From contig OZ024843.1 of assembly GCA_964017145.1 (NCBI GenBank), positions 921,001-985,000 of the forward strand: 64,000 bases of DNA, given 5' to 3'. The stretch's first letter is position 1, and each line of letters opens with the position of its first letter. The notes under the pieces were generated by a model that was not told the origin of the DNA, searched no databases, and saw nothing but the letters and a program-made list of their open reading frames with translations. Both the position numbers and the translations under genes were made by a program. Source of the DNA: Agrocybe praecox. Taxonomy: Eukaryota; Basidiomycota; Agaricomycetes; Agaricales; Agrocybaceae. Positions 34,576 through 45,503 of the stretch are shown here, piece by piece.

Positions 34576-35474
34576 AAAGTGGGCAAAACCTGTCGTTTCC
34601 TGCGAAATTTACTGCGGATCTGTGCCGCTCAGATATTCGACATTCAAGCCAATACTGACGCCAACGCGTTCTCCGAGTGGATCGGCGCGTCTAACACCAC
34701 CACAAAGGACCAACCTTTGGTCCCTGTCGTCGCCCTCTTCCTTTCTCATTCCCTCCACCACCACCACCCTTACAGACCACCCTCATCTCCGTGCTGCTCT
34801 CGAATACGTCATTGGCAGTCGCACAACGGTACGTACATATCCCGTTACAGAAAATCTCTACTTGTCCAAATGCTAATCCAAAATCCCACTTAGATACTTT
34901 AGAGACGGACCAGACGGTGCTCTGTGGGTTGCGCCTTATGCTATAGCTACAACATTCTAAGTTCTGAATACGGACCTGAGACTTGTATGTACAATAGTGA
35001 AAATGTACAGAATATATCAGAAATTTTCAGAAACTCCCGGACCATGCCTGGAATGTGTGGACTAATAGTTGACTAATGGTTCGGTGGTTCGGGCCAAGTT
35101 AAATTTGGGCAGTGGACTTGCGGGAAACTTGATCAAGGACTGAAAAGAAAAGAAGAGAGCAAAAAATGATGCCACCGAGAGCTAGGCTGAAAAGCAGAGT
35201 AACTCTTTGAGAACAACGTGGGGGAAAGAAAGGAGGCACAAAAGGAGAGAAAATAAAGACCTCAATGTTTATTTTATTTTAAATTTCATCAAGAAGACGC
35301 CAAGTAACTACAGTTCGTAGAGGACGAGGTGAATGAGGAAATGCGAGGTGCAGACTGCAAGTCGGACCCGACGCATCTTATCAAGTTACCACGGAGAATG
35401 AGCAACTTAATCTGGGAAGGGATGTATCTATCTGCGGGCTCCGATAAGCTCAGGTAATCCCCGATATCTCCATG
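34576..35474. other. unrecognised gene fragment and spacer
   Basis: The bases right after the HVA22 fragment look like coding sequence of another gene: readable pieces include QTTLISVLLSNTSLAVAQR and, after a possible intron ending CACTTAG at about 34894, YFRDGPDGALWVAPYAIATTF with a stop at about 34960. I cannot name the family, and no full gene can be assembled. The part from 34965 to 35474 shows nothing further. Confidence 0.35.
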
Positions 35475-35713
35475 GTCGAGGGCAGCTGATATGATGATGG
35501 CGGCTTATGGACATCACACTGTTGCCGACAGGCCTCATTTCGGAGTGATAGGCGAGGATAAGCGCCCTGTCAAGCTGCTCCAGGTAAGACCAACTTCGAG
35601 CAATGAACAACAATGCAATAATGACGGTCAATTCCGGGCTCAATGATGAAATTAGGTGCCGTCATGATTGATATCACCTCACGCGTGCAATTGAACGTGC
35701 ATCACGTACATAT

Positions 35714-36640
35714 ACAGTGTAAGGACTAGCCTGGAAATGGTAACTTTTTTACCATCAAAATGGTTTACTTACCAAACCGTATGGTAAACTACCACGTTGG
35801 TTTCTCGGTAACTTTATAAGTTTAGTACTTACCCTTACTTGGACGAACCTAGGTTGTAACGTAAAATGTACGACATTACAAAATTAAGTAATACAGTTGT
35901 CTCCCTTTGTCTCCCTATCAACCCATACTTGTCGGTGGACGGCGGCCGAGGGTATGGGGGTCATGCATTAGAATCCTAAATTTCTAGAAAAAAGAAATAT
36001 TCGGCATAAGACATTGAGTTATGAGTAGATAATGGCATATATTACATACTTAAGTGTGCTACTATAACAATATAAAGGAGCCTGTGGCTTAACGAAGTCA
36101 TGGGAGGATCAGAAGATCAGTTATATTCCATTTTTTATAACATAATTTACCAGTAACCGACCTTAACATGGCGTACGGTGCTGTATTTACTATTTGGGAA
36201 ACTGTGGTAATATTCACGGTGGTTACCATGTTACTCCCTAATACAATAGAGGTCACTCGAAACCGACCTCCGAAGGTGCCAAAAATTTGTACCCTAAGTT
36301 AGCCTTCCCAAAAGTCTACTTTCCCTCGACTTGAACTATTGGGATATCTCTGACTTGATGAGAGCTTTCGAAAAGTGGTCACTACATCACGTCAAATTTT
36401 TAGACGAAGTCAAGCGCACGACGAAGTGGTCACCTGACGGCCGCATATTATCTCGAGGAGATAATTATAATGATTAATCTGCATTTCATTCTTATATTGA
36501 CATTTGGCATGCTATTTACCACTGTACCCCCTCGTTTTATTGTTTTATGTCATTATTACTTTTTGTAGCTACGTAAAATGTAAACGTCGCCTGATTTCTA
36601 CTACAGCCCGACTCCTGAGTGACCTCGAAGACCCATTTGA
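35714..36640. other. insertion specific to module B'
   Basis: AT-rich stretch absent from the sister module. It contains repeated GGTAAC/GTTACC and TTACCAT words in both orientations near its ends (for example GGTAACTTTTTTACCAT near 35749 and GGTGGTTACCATGTTAC near 36221). That could be a degenerate non-autonomous element, but I cannot define terminal repeats or a target duplication. No open frame of note. Confidence 0.35.
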
Positions 36641-37752
36641 ACAAATTCCACGTTGGATAATCCTAAAATGGAAATAACTCCGGATACTATAGTGGACTGT
36701 GCAATTCACGAGCACGTGGGAAAACCTGTAACGAACCGGCTGACCCGCCATGAAGCCTGCAGACTGCGACGATGCTGCCGATTAGCAATATGCTCAACCC
36801 TGGAAATATCGGTTGCACTTACCCGATGGACGGATATTATATGCAGCTCCCAGTACTATTCATCTGCCAATACCAAGTTCATCACAATGCAGTCAACAAA
36901 TATTGATCAACTGAACTTAGATACAGTATCTTAGGCTGTTGTGGAGCTCACAACGTCGGCCATAAGTCTACACATTGTTGACCCTCTCGGAGATGTACGA
37001 CTGAAGAATTCTTGAGAGAGTGGAGAAGAACACGTCTTTCCGACAGAGACTCTTGGTAATCCTCTCAATTGTTCCCTACGGCGACTCGGGTATATCAAAG
37101 AAAGACGGAAACTGTATATTCATGCAAATCAAAGGCAATTTCTATGGGCGCTAGTGCCCTGTCATATCAAGTTTCATTATATCCTGTTGATAAGGGGTGT
37201 CCAATCTATTATAAAGGTCTTATGTAATTACCCGCAGTCTCTTAAGCAATTCCGTGATTGTACATAACTTTATTTAAGAGTTTGGTTCATACTTGAATGT
37301 GTATCAGTTGACCGGCTTTCATTATTTGTTTTTTTCACACGATGATTTACTTAGCGACTTCCATTTTACGCGATGGCCCCTTCTCTCTTTCTCTTTTACA
37401 ACAGCAGCGTGGTCACGCCATCGGTACGTTACATTATCTCAGGCTTAATTCCCAGGTCCAATAAAGTTACTTTAATATCATCTTCGATCCACCTCACGTT
37501 ATAGCTTTGTATACCTTTTTCTGGTACTTCGAGCCCCAGGTCGATAACATTGTCAACGCAATATGCGACGTGTTTCTTCACCTCGTTTTTTGATATCTTA
37601 CTTCATATCTCAAGTTGGTAGAATTTAGACGGTCAATAATCCTATAAAGCTCTCATCTTAATTTATTCTCTCAGAGAACACTACCTATCTTTTCGCACCT
37701 TCTCCTGCACGCCCGTCCATATCTGTCACCTTATGCCAGTACTAAATTTATA

Positions 37753-38681
37753 ATGACAAAAGGAAAAATTAGAGCAACTCCAAAGCCCCGACCAGTGCCG
37801 AACAAGCTCAAGCATATAGACGGACAAGTAGGTGGATCTTCATATACTTTTTCTCGATGGTGTTCAGCGTCATACTCGAATTAAACAGCGCTTCGTGAAC
37901 GGTTTCCCAAGGTTGTATGCGCGTTTGACTTTCTGCGTTAATCATTCATTCTAATAATTTCTGTGTTCCTAGATTTAGGTCTGAACCAGTGCCTAACAGT
38001 GACGTCAACACGGAATACACTACCGTGGATAATGCCGCTCCCAACCCCCATCCGGTGCATACGGTTTCTGGACTACAGCAAGATGCAGACTTTCAAAGGC
38101 CACTGTACACGTCCGGTATGCTTCCCGAGCAACGTTTGACATCAGACGAGCGTGAGATGCGGTATTTACATGAATACCGTTCGACGCCTCAAGAGGACTT
38201 TTTGACACCCTATGCATCATCGCAGGAACAATTCTCAGAAGCAGGTCCATCTCGTCCAGTTGCCCACCCTGTCTTCTCTGTTCCACTGGGACACCGGCCT
38301 TCTTTCGGTTCCAATACACTCGATTTCGAAACGCGTCCCGGTGAGATGGAGAGCCATAATCCCGAGGTGAACCACACTCAGGCTGGCTTGGCGTATTATG
38401 GCGACTTTTTACAGAACCAGCATGCTGATCAGTTCCGGACCGGATCGGCGCAAGGATATGAACATAATCAGTACACGTCTGAGGATCTTTTTGCATGGCC
38501 AGAAGACTCTGGCCCTGATATAAACTATGTCATCAATGGGCAGGGTTCATTCGATCCTTATCAGCACATGCCTCAACGACAAACGAGCGCCCAATTTGAG
38601 GGTTACTATACTCTGGTAATGAACCCCGACAATCAAGACTTCTCTTACATAAATGATTCCTCGTTCTATGGCTCACAATAG
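37753..38681 (+). pseudogene. C-terminal copy of the orphan gene, broken by 4-bp duplication
   Basis: Exon 37753-37827 (TKGKIRATPKPRPVPNKLK) splices to 37889 onward as in the sister copies. However, CATT is duplicated near 37942-37949 (ATCATTCATTCTAAT against ATCATTCTAAT at 31.9 kb), and the frame then stops at once. The rest (37989-38681) is open in the lost frame and almost identical in protein sequence to the copy at 6240-6900, for example PDINYVINGQGSFDP and DFSYINDSSFYGSQ. It keeps a ~40-residue segment (ending NPEVNHT) that the 6.2 kb copy has lost. Confidence 0.65.
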
Positions 38682-39052
38682 TGGTATACTGTGGTGAGTA
38701 ATTCATTATCCTGTGTTAACGTTCATGGGTTGATATGTACCTTTGGAATAGTGTTGCTGTGGATCGGTTCCCAATGCTGAGCGCTGCATGCCCGAACATG
38801 ACGTGAACCAGACATCCGTTCCATTAACGAGAACAATATCGTTACTCGTAGCTAGTTTTGACATGAGTTTCGGTCACCTATGATATTTTGAATTATTTTT
38901 GATCCGATGTCCATACTATTTATATAACGGAAGGTTGTGCCTAACATATACAAACGCCCGGTGGTTGTTGCTCCGAGTCATCGCTGCGAACAGTCTGCCC
39001 ATTGTGCAATAGTAACCTTCTTTTGTTGCTGAAATCGTCCCTTTCTTTCATA

Positions 39053-39445
39053 ATGCCGGTTCCTTGGGAAGCTCTTATCCCTTTTGGTGGGTCAATCTAT
39101 GGTCGTTAAAGCAGTAATCTGAAAAAATGCTTCAGGTCTTCTTACTGCTATGTTTGGGACCGCTGGAACTCTTTTCAACATTTCTCAGCGAGCCCAGAAT
39201 CAAGGAAAAGTCAGTATAACCGTCATATGTGGAATACCCTCGAATTGATAGCTTTAATATCTAAAACTAGCCTCCCCGTTACTCAATAGACAACTGGGAC
39301 ACTATGATGATGGAACGGGATAAGCAGTTAACGGGTCATATACGAGGCCAAACGGTGCGCAGAACTTTTCTATATTTTCATGAAACAACCGTATCAACTT
39401 AGCTACTTCGTAATTCTCCAGGCAAATGTTACTGTCCCCAATTAA
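39053..39445 (+). CDS. NDUFA1: NADH:ubiquinone oxidoreductase subunit NDUFA1 (MWFE)
   Basis: Small accessory membrane subunit of mitochondrial respiratory complex I. Exons 39053-39086, 39136-39209, 39271-39354 and 39422-39445 join in frame, 71 residues: MPVPWEALIPFGLLTAMFG, TAGTLFNISQRAQNQGKPP, RYSIDNWDTMMMERDKQL, TGHIRGQTANVTVPN. One N-terminal membrane segment is followed by the conserved D-W-D..M-ERD-LTG..RGQ pattern of the fungal MWFE homologue. A stray copy of the first exon lies at 33131. It is the first of three complex I genes within 6.5 kb. Confidence 0.88.
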
Positions 39446-40908
39446 TACCACTGTAATCACAAAAGGATTGTGCTTACCTTTTGCTCGCGTATATTCGGTT
39501 CATTACGCTGAACTCGGGGTCATGGTTCAAATAAATTCTAGACAACGCATGGAGCTCATATGCCAAACACAATAGACAAATGCACTGTTGAGAAATCTTC
39601 CTAGACCGGAAATTTTTAACTGGTCCGACCAACGACGGTGACGTGTGATTGAATCGAAAGCTGCCTCATGTCCTCCGAAACTCATCGAAGAATCAAGTTC
39701 ACGAAAGTTGGTAACTTAGGTCCTTTGGTTCTTCAAAATTTTGTCGATGTGTCTGGTTGCTAGGAGTCTTTTTGTCGCTTTGTTTTACTGACTTGACCTG
39801 CCTGTCCGCCGTCATTTTTTGTCTATGGAATGGCCTTTGTGTGCTGGTGGCGATAAGGGGAGCCGTTGAGCTGCCATTTGAAGCCAAGCGCTGCGGTTGC
39901 TCCACGATGGCCATGCTACGTATGTGGGCGAACCCTGCATCTTTCCAGCTACAGGTGTATCTGTCACCAGGCACAAGCATTACCCTGAACATGAACTTCC
40001 TTCGACTCATTAGGCAAATGTCCATGTGTTTTACAAATGATTCTGTAAGTTGTTGTTTTCATCCAGCGGTGCTCCGCAGGGACGTATAGCATCCCGAATC
40101 CCCTGGTTCAAATTTAGACGCTCAGGCCTTCCGGCCGAAAACCCGTCCCACTGGGTAGCTTGCCCGATGTGTGGGTTAACATGGACTGTCTGGCGGGTTG
40201 GGTAACCTTGATATAGGAATTTGGCGGGATTGTAGGGTCCATAGTGCTCAGGTCGCGCAATATAACGTTTTCCAAGTTTAGTCTACTATGGGTAAGAAAT
40301 GGGCCGAGGTTAGGCCTGGCATATATACCATCTGCCACTGCGTTTCGCTCGCTTCCGAGAAAAGTTATAATTCAGTCAGATGGAAGGATGGAATGATAAA
40401 AATGTCAAACTCTTTCCCATCTGCCAGTGACGTCTACTAATAGAGAGTGAACGCACCATCAGCTATGATAAACAAAAAAAACTAATGAATAGGAAATACG
40501 GTGATCCTTTACCTTCGCTATAGCAAGTTAGCTTCAAAATATGGTCATGCTTCTGGCAGAGAAGCTTGACCCATGGTCGCCCTCTTGGCATGGTACCCAC
40601 TTCATGGCCTCCAATTACCGTCGAGCGATCCCCTCAAGGGGCTTGACTAACGGACGGCTCATGAGGGTGTTGGAGCACCGATAGTATCTGCCCCCTTGCA
40701 ACCAATAAGGGTCAAAATGTGAACATTAACCTGCGGTGAAGGGGTGGCAATGTCCATGCCACACCTCTTGATTGATCACTGAATATTCGAAAAGAAAAAA
40801 AGAACCTGATAGAAGCCGCCGCGTTGCGTCTAGTGAAGCATGTTCAGAGCAATCTATAGAATAACCAACAAAATCGACATAGATGGTGCGAGGGCCCGAA
40901 ATTCAAGA
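39446..40908. other. gene-free stretch between NDUFA1 and the lipoate ligase gene
   Basis: About 1.46 kb with no gene I can support. The frames at 39699-40025 (minus), 39757-40089 (plus) and 40114-40338 (minus) lack codon-level or family support. It contains the convergent 3' flanks. Confidence 0.45.
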
Positions 40909-42555
40909 TCACTGTGGTATATTTGTCTTTTCCGACAACCATGAGTGAAATTCTCGCACGAGCTCAAGAACTGTGCGCTGATTAACATCGCCCATCCCGA
41001 CCCCCTCTTTCTCGCTGATACCTTCCAGGAAGCCATATTTCTTGCCTCGATAAAACTGTCCCACGAAAATGTCCAAAGAAGATATAATTTCCTTTGTGAT
41101 ATGGGAGTTTGTAACCGTCAAGGCGCAGTCCAATATCAGACCATGCTTCGATTGAATAAATACGGTCTTCAGCGGAACTGTCAGGTCTTGAACATTTAAT
41201 AGAGAAAGAAATCACCCACCACATCACCCCAAGGAAAAGAATGTTGGAGTGTGTGAGTAAAGTGAGGAGTCTGGCCGTACATCCAATCCCATGTCTATCA
41301 GGGGACCGAAGTCAAAATCAGCATGGATGATGATTTGAATGACTAACGGCCAGTTCGGACATTCCGTTCTTGATGTATTCAATATTTTTTATATCGTCGG
41401 TGTCAGAAACTATACAGGGCTAAAAGAAGAAAGATGAGTAAAGCGTATACATGAAACTGGCTGGACATATCCACCTCGGAAGTGATACCATATTCTGCCC
41501 GAAATTGCTCTACGACAGCCGATGTAAAATCTTCGTGGGTTATACTAGGGTTGTGCCGTTTCAGATTGCATACAGGCGACCTTACTGAATCAACACCTTT
41601 GGTGACAATATTTTCCTATTTAGAGAACAAAGAAATTAAAGTCTGGGCGGTTAGCGAGGAACTCCATGGACCTGAATGGAGTAAGAGATCGTACTTTCTG
41701 AGGTCGTAAAACGGCTCCTAGGGTCTTAAGTTCGGTTGAAAGCAACATCGTTCCGTGGTGATATGAGCGCTTTGTAACGATCTTGTAAGCGGACCCTGAG
41801 ACGTAGATTTACAAGATAAGTTTTGTGTTCAAGAATTAATGGCGAAAGGAGAAAACAAGACACGAGGATAGCTCCAATGCATGGTTCGGGAGGACCATGA
41901 TTTTGAGTGATTCAGTTGACTTATCTTGTCTGTACCAACGCATATATCGTTTCGGTCGTTGAGGCTTGCATTGATCCCCAAAGATTGTACGGCATGTAAA
42001 ACAACTCTACCCGTAGCAAATCTATCGAAAGATGTTCGTGGTAAATGTATTGAAAAATTCGTGTTTCCTAAGTCCTAGATTAATTACAATATCAGCTACG
42101 ACATGAGCGGATTATAGGAGTTAACACACATGATATACTGTCCCTCCCCCGCTTCTTCTACGGAGGAAAGGAATGCTGATGGCATGTAGTACTGAGAAGT
42201 TAACTTCTGTCCACGGATTTTGGTTTCTACCGATGACAACGCAAGGAGAATCTCGATATATGAGTAACAGAGGTGAAGAAGTAGAGGAATGTCGAAAAAG
42301 CCTGCAATCGAATGGGTTCCTGAGCATGCAGGACTACAGAAGGTGTATAATGCCCACATACCAATCTTCCAGAGTCAGATTAAAATATGGGTCCGAAGAA
42401 ATCGATATGTAGATATCATGGTTTGCCAAGGTATTGCTGGATAAGTTCCTGACCGAGTTAGTTGTTGCGCGCAAGTTCCAAGGCTTAATGTAATAAGAAT
42501 CCAGCCTAGAAAGCGTTTTCTGTGAAGGTGATATGCGGCGGAGGATACTGAACAT
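40909..42555 (-). CDS. AIM22: lipoate-protein ligase (LplA/AIM22-like)
   Basis: Attaches lipoyl groups to mitochondrial 2-oxoacid dehydrogenase and glycine-cleavage proteins. Exons by eye: 42362-42555, 42130-42301, 41921-42074, 41695-41795, 41475-41615, 41348-41419, 41216-41294 and 40909-41177; they sum to about 393 residues in frame. Core motifs: ISSDPYFNLTLEDW, LLLIYRDSPCVVIGRNQNPW, FLRRRSGGGTVYHDLGN, NDRNDICVG, SAYKIVTKRSYHHGTMLLST, and WDWMYGQTPHFT of the accessory domain. The basic, Ser-rich N-terminus fits a mitochondrial presequence. Two junctions are uncertain: the exon 3 donor could be 41920 or 41935, and the last intron is only 38 nt. The usual K-I-S-G-S-A-Y-K reads K-I-R-S-A-Y-K with my donor. 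Confidence 0.85.
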
Positions 42556-42818
42556 GTTAATAAACCAAAAGATGTAGTTGTCCACTGGTTCTAGTACGTC
42601 GCGTTACACTAGAGTCCTAAGCAGTTTTGAGTCCCAGATTCGAGAAAACGCGTCCAGAACACGCTCAAACCGTACTAGTCGGTGACTCAAATGACAAAGA
42701 GAGTGGCAAAAGCTTCCACCGTGACCGATTGACCGTCAACGGCAAATCTGGTTCGGGTTTACATAATCTGCGCGTCAATGTGAATTTCGCTTTGCCTTCT
42801 ACTTATTACATATTCTAA
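42556..42818. promoter_or_regulatory. divergent promoter of lipoate ligase and NDUFAF3
   Basis: The two start codons face away from each other across 263 bp, so both promoters must share or overlap this stretch. Two mitochondrial-assembly genes driven from one spacer suggests co-regulation. No specific factor site is claimed. Confidence 0.5.
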
Positions 42819-43531
42819 ATGTCTCTACAATCGACCTTAAATGCTGCTATACGGTATTCAGCGGCATCCCGTAGCAGTCTACGCGCTTCCACAATAAAAA
42901 TGAATCCTAAACGCGTCTTGCCAGCTCAGAACCTTCACACAACTCGCGTTGTTCGGGACCGTTCATTTACCAATCTATTGGCAGATGATGACCCACCACC
43001 CGTACAGGTCTCATCAATTTCGGACGCTGGAATTCAACTAGCAGATGGGCTTGTCATACCTGGACCTTCTATTTTCTTAGAAGGGAAGGTGTTTTTGTGG
43101 GACGTACCACAATCAGACCTCAAATCCAAAAACAAGGAGGATAGATGGCGCGGTTGGGCAGAAAATCGCTTCGAGATATTTGAAGTAGTATCACCAAGAC
43201 CTGGTACGTTCTAATAACCAACGAACTATCTCTATGAACTTACAGAATCCCGTTAGAAATGCTTATTCTCGGCACGGGCAAGACCTTGGTACAACCTCCT
43301 CCGTTCTTGAGCAAATATCTGACTGGGTTAGGAATTCAGCTGGAAACCCTGGATACGGTGAATCGAAACTTTTCTCTCTCTCTCTCTCGTGAATAATTCT
43401 AATGACGCAAACAGAGGAATGCTTGTTCAACTTATAATATTTTATCTGAAGAAGGGAGACGCGTTGCAGCAGCACTGTTACCTTTCCAGCCACATACATG
43501 GTCTAAATCGTCGATGTCAAAACCGTCATGA
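42819..43531 (+). CDS. NDUFAF3: complex I assembly factor NDUFAF3 (Mth938/DUF498)
   Basis: Mitochondrial matrix factor for early assembly of complex I. Exons 42819-43203, 43257-43357 and 43415-43531 join in frame, about 200 residues. The N-terminus is Ser/Arg-rich (MSLQSTLNAAIRYSAASRSS), as expected for a presequence. The Mth938-like fold follows: SSISDAGIQLADGLVIPGP, FLEGKVFLWDV, ENRFEIFEVVSPRPEMLIL, GTGKTLVQPPPFLSKYL, LGIQLETLDTRNACSTYN, LSEEGRRVAAALLPF. It converges with the unknown 149-residue gene, with about 280 bp between the stops, including a long T-run/A-run pair near 43711-43738. Confidence 0.92.
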
Positions 43532-43814
43532 TTTCCCGAGGTGCATAAGAACATGCAACTTTTCTTTCTCATTGCTCAAAATAGATCCATTATATGCCGT
43601 GTTCCATACGATACGATGCGATGCGATGCAATAGACTCATCGGTGCTATAAAAGATAGGAAGAACTCATCGAACTCATCCCTGGCATTATCGTGTGTGAC
43701 TCAAAGGTTTGTTTTTTTTTTAAAAAAAAGAAAAAAAAGCGAGCTCCGTTTGAATTCTTTAAAGTCACGACTTGGCAAACGTAGTCGAACTCTGTATATA
43801 CTGCCAAAGCGGAT

Positions 43815-44451
43815 TCAGTCATCTTCTGCAGGAGCCTTCCGTTTTCCCTTATTGGCTGTTGAAGGTTCAAATTCTTCGTCGTAAAGTGGTGGCAGGGTGT
43901 ACGTGATTGGAAGAAGATTTCCTGTTGGAGGAATTTCGCGTAAGGATGGAAAGAGGCCAAATAGATCAGTCATTCCGAACAATCGATAGACAGCCATACG
44001 ATAATGCATAGAAAACTGTACATGTTACATGCGAGGATGGATATTATTTGCTTACCGTCTTCGTCTTTGGGCTGGAGAAATATAGCTTCCCATCCTGTAA
44101 GACCTATTTCCCGCACCGTCTTCGCGGGATCCAAGATCTCATATTCTCCAGTTGGTTTGCCCTTCTCCCTTTTGGCGCGGCAAAGTTCGAAGTCATTTAC
44201 AGTTTCCACCTTTTGATCTGGTGGTGGCTCCATTGCCAAAACATCGAGAGCATCCTCAGAAACATCTGACTTCAAAGCAGACAAGGTTTCCGCTTTCAAT
44301 TCTTCTATTTTGGTTAAAGGTAGAAGGCCTGTAAGCATGATTGTGAGCTTATGGGTTTTGACTTGGATATGGTAAACTCTGGGAATTCGTGGAGGCTGGA
44401 AGAAGTTCACAGTAAGTAAAAAATCACCCGCAAGATATTCATCCTTACCAT
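43815..44451 (-). CDS. conserved-looking unknown protein, 149 aa
   Basis: A clean model needs an ATG-only first exon (44449-44451), a 53-nt intron, then 44056-44395, a 134-nt intron and 43815-43921. Together they encode MPPRIPRVYHIQVKTHKLT ... IFLQPKDEDGNLLPITYTL ... NKGKRKAPAEDD. The N-terminal half has a ubiquitin-like feel (short strands, then KIEELKAETLSALKSD), and the C-terminus is basic then acidic. I do not recognise a family. It lies between two complex I genes, convergent with NDUFAF3 and divergent from NDUFA8. Confidence 0.65.
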
Positions 44452-44723
44452 CTTTACGTGCCTAGTGCGCGAATTCAAAAATCGGATACAACAAGACTCA
44501 AGAGTGTGAGGGTGTTTAAGAAGGGAGTAATCAGATTATTTAATTATTTAATCGAAATCAAAACTCCGATTTAATTATTCCCACCTCTGTTCGCTTCCTC
44601 CCGACCACTACCGTTCGTTGTAATTTGTTATAAGGTCTGTTCAAGGACTTATTCTCTATTCTCTACTCCAGAAGAAATGCTGAATGTTTATGCTCAGTTG
44701 GTCTTCTTACGGCTGCACCATCG
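44452..44723. promoter_or_regulatory. divergent promoter with AT-rich inverted repeat
   Basis: A 272-bp spacer between the starts of the 149-aa gene and NDUFA8. It holds an imperfect inverted repeat: AATTATTTAATCG at 44542-44554 and CGATTTAATTATT at 44567-44579 (11 of 13 positions match) around a 12-base centre. This could be a site for a dimeric regulator, or a chance AT-rich feature. Confidence 0.35.
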
Positions 44724-45503
44724 ATGTCTACGCAAGCCAGCCTGAAGACACCACCTATGCCGGCGAACATTCCCCACGTCGACGAGGTTGGCGCGACGAG
44801 CGGACCGTTGAAGAGCGCAGCCTTCTTCATTGGAGCTTACTGCAAGGATTACAATGGTCAGTTCGCGTTGGAAACCGTTTCATGGACGTGAGGGATTGGT
44901 TCTGACTTGACCATGGTGACTCCAGAGGATTTCATGCTCTGCAAGAACGAAAACCGTCAACCTGAACACTGCTTGAAGGAAGGGAGGAAAGTGACACGGT
45001 GTGCTATTGATCTGTGAGTGAATTTGAATTATTTTCAATGCGATATGGGGCTCAGGATTTATCTAATACTTCGTGATAGGATTACCAAGATGCGAGAGAA
45101 CTGTGGCAAGCAATTCGATGCGCATTGGGAGTGCTTAGAGAGAAACAACCAGGTGTGTTGGCAGTTCACATGTTTTGCATACGGTGGTTCTCCGTAATTA
45201 TGAAGGAGGATGCACGTGTAATAGTATGGGGAAGCCTTGAACTAACAATCTTCGTAGGAGTACTTCCTATGCCGCAAACCCGAACGAACACTGAACTCCT
45301 GCATGTTTGAGAAGCTTGTATGTCCCTCCCCTTTATTACCTAAATCTCCAAAAATTACAATATGCCCACTGTAATTCGCTCCGTCGCTGACTACTTGCTT
45401 TTCGTCTTCACAGGGATTAACAAAAACAATTCCCGGAGCACCTGCCGGCGAAACGCCAGTGCACGAAAGGCTAAACCCTATCTACAAACCTGTCCAGAAA
45501 TAA
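44724..45503 (+). CDS. NDUFA8: NADH:ubiquinone oxidoreductase subunit NDUFA8 (PGIV, fungal 20.8 kDa type)
   Basis: Twin CHCH-domain accessory subunit on the intermembrane-space side of complex I. Exons 44724-44856, 44926-45013, 45080-45152, 45258-45317 and 45414-45503 join in frame, 147 residues. After MSTQASLKTPPMPANIPHV and the family region SGPLKSAAFFIGAYCKDYN come the paired-Cys segments DFMLCKNENRQPEHCLKEG, RENCGKQFDAHWECLERNN and YFLCRKPERTLNSCMFEKL. The C-terminus is PVHERLNPIYKPVQK, a family hallmark. The ATG at 44724 was chosen because it directly precedes the family N-terminus. Confidence 0.95.

Larger units (their letters stand above)
35475..38890. repeat. duplicated module B' (second copy of 30290-32930)
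   Basis: Shares patchy similarity with 30290-32930 in the same orientation: the GATATGATGATGGCGGCTTATGG start, the CGGCTGACCC region (36740 here, 30650 there), the shared stretch before the start codons (TCTCTTTCTCTTTTACAACAGCA at about 37382 and 31362), and the orphan-gene exons. Its right end (about 37740-38880) is much closer to the inverted copy at 6055-7010 than to the module at 31.7 kb. An extra stretch of about 0.9 kb (35714-36640) has no counterpart in the first module. Confidence 0.65.

Noticed and set aside
39699..40338. minus- and plus-strand frames between NDUFA1 and the lipoate ligase gene
   Set aside because: No domain, no splice continuity, overlapping frames on both strands; treated as non-coding.
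43711..43738. T-run followed by A-run as a terminator hairpin
   Set aside because: Such hairpin terminators are bacterial; in this eukaryotic convergent spacer it is a simple low-complexity tract.
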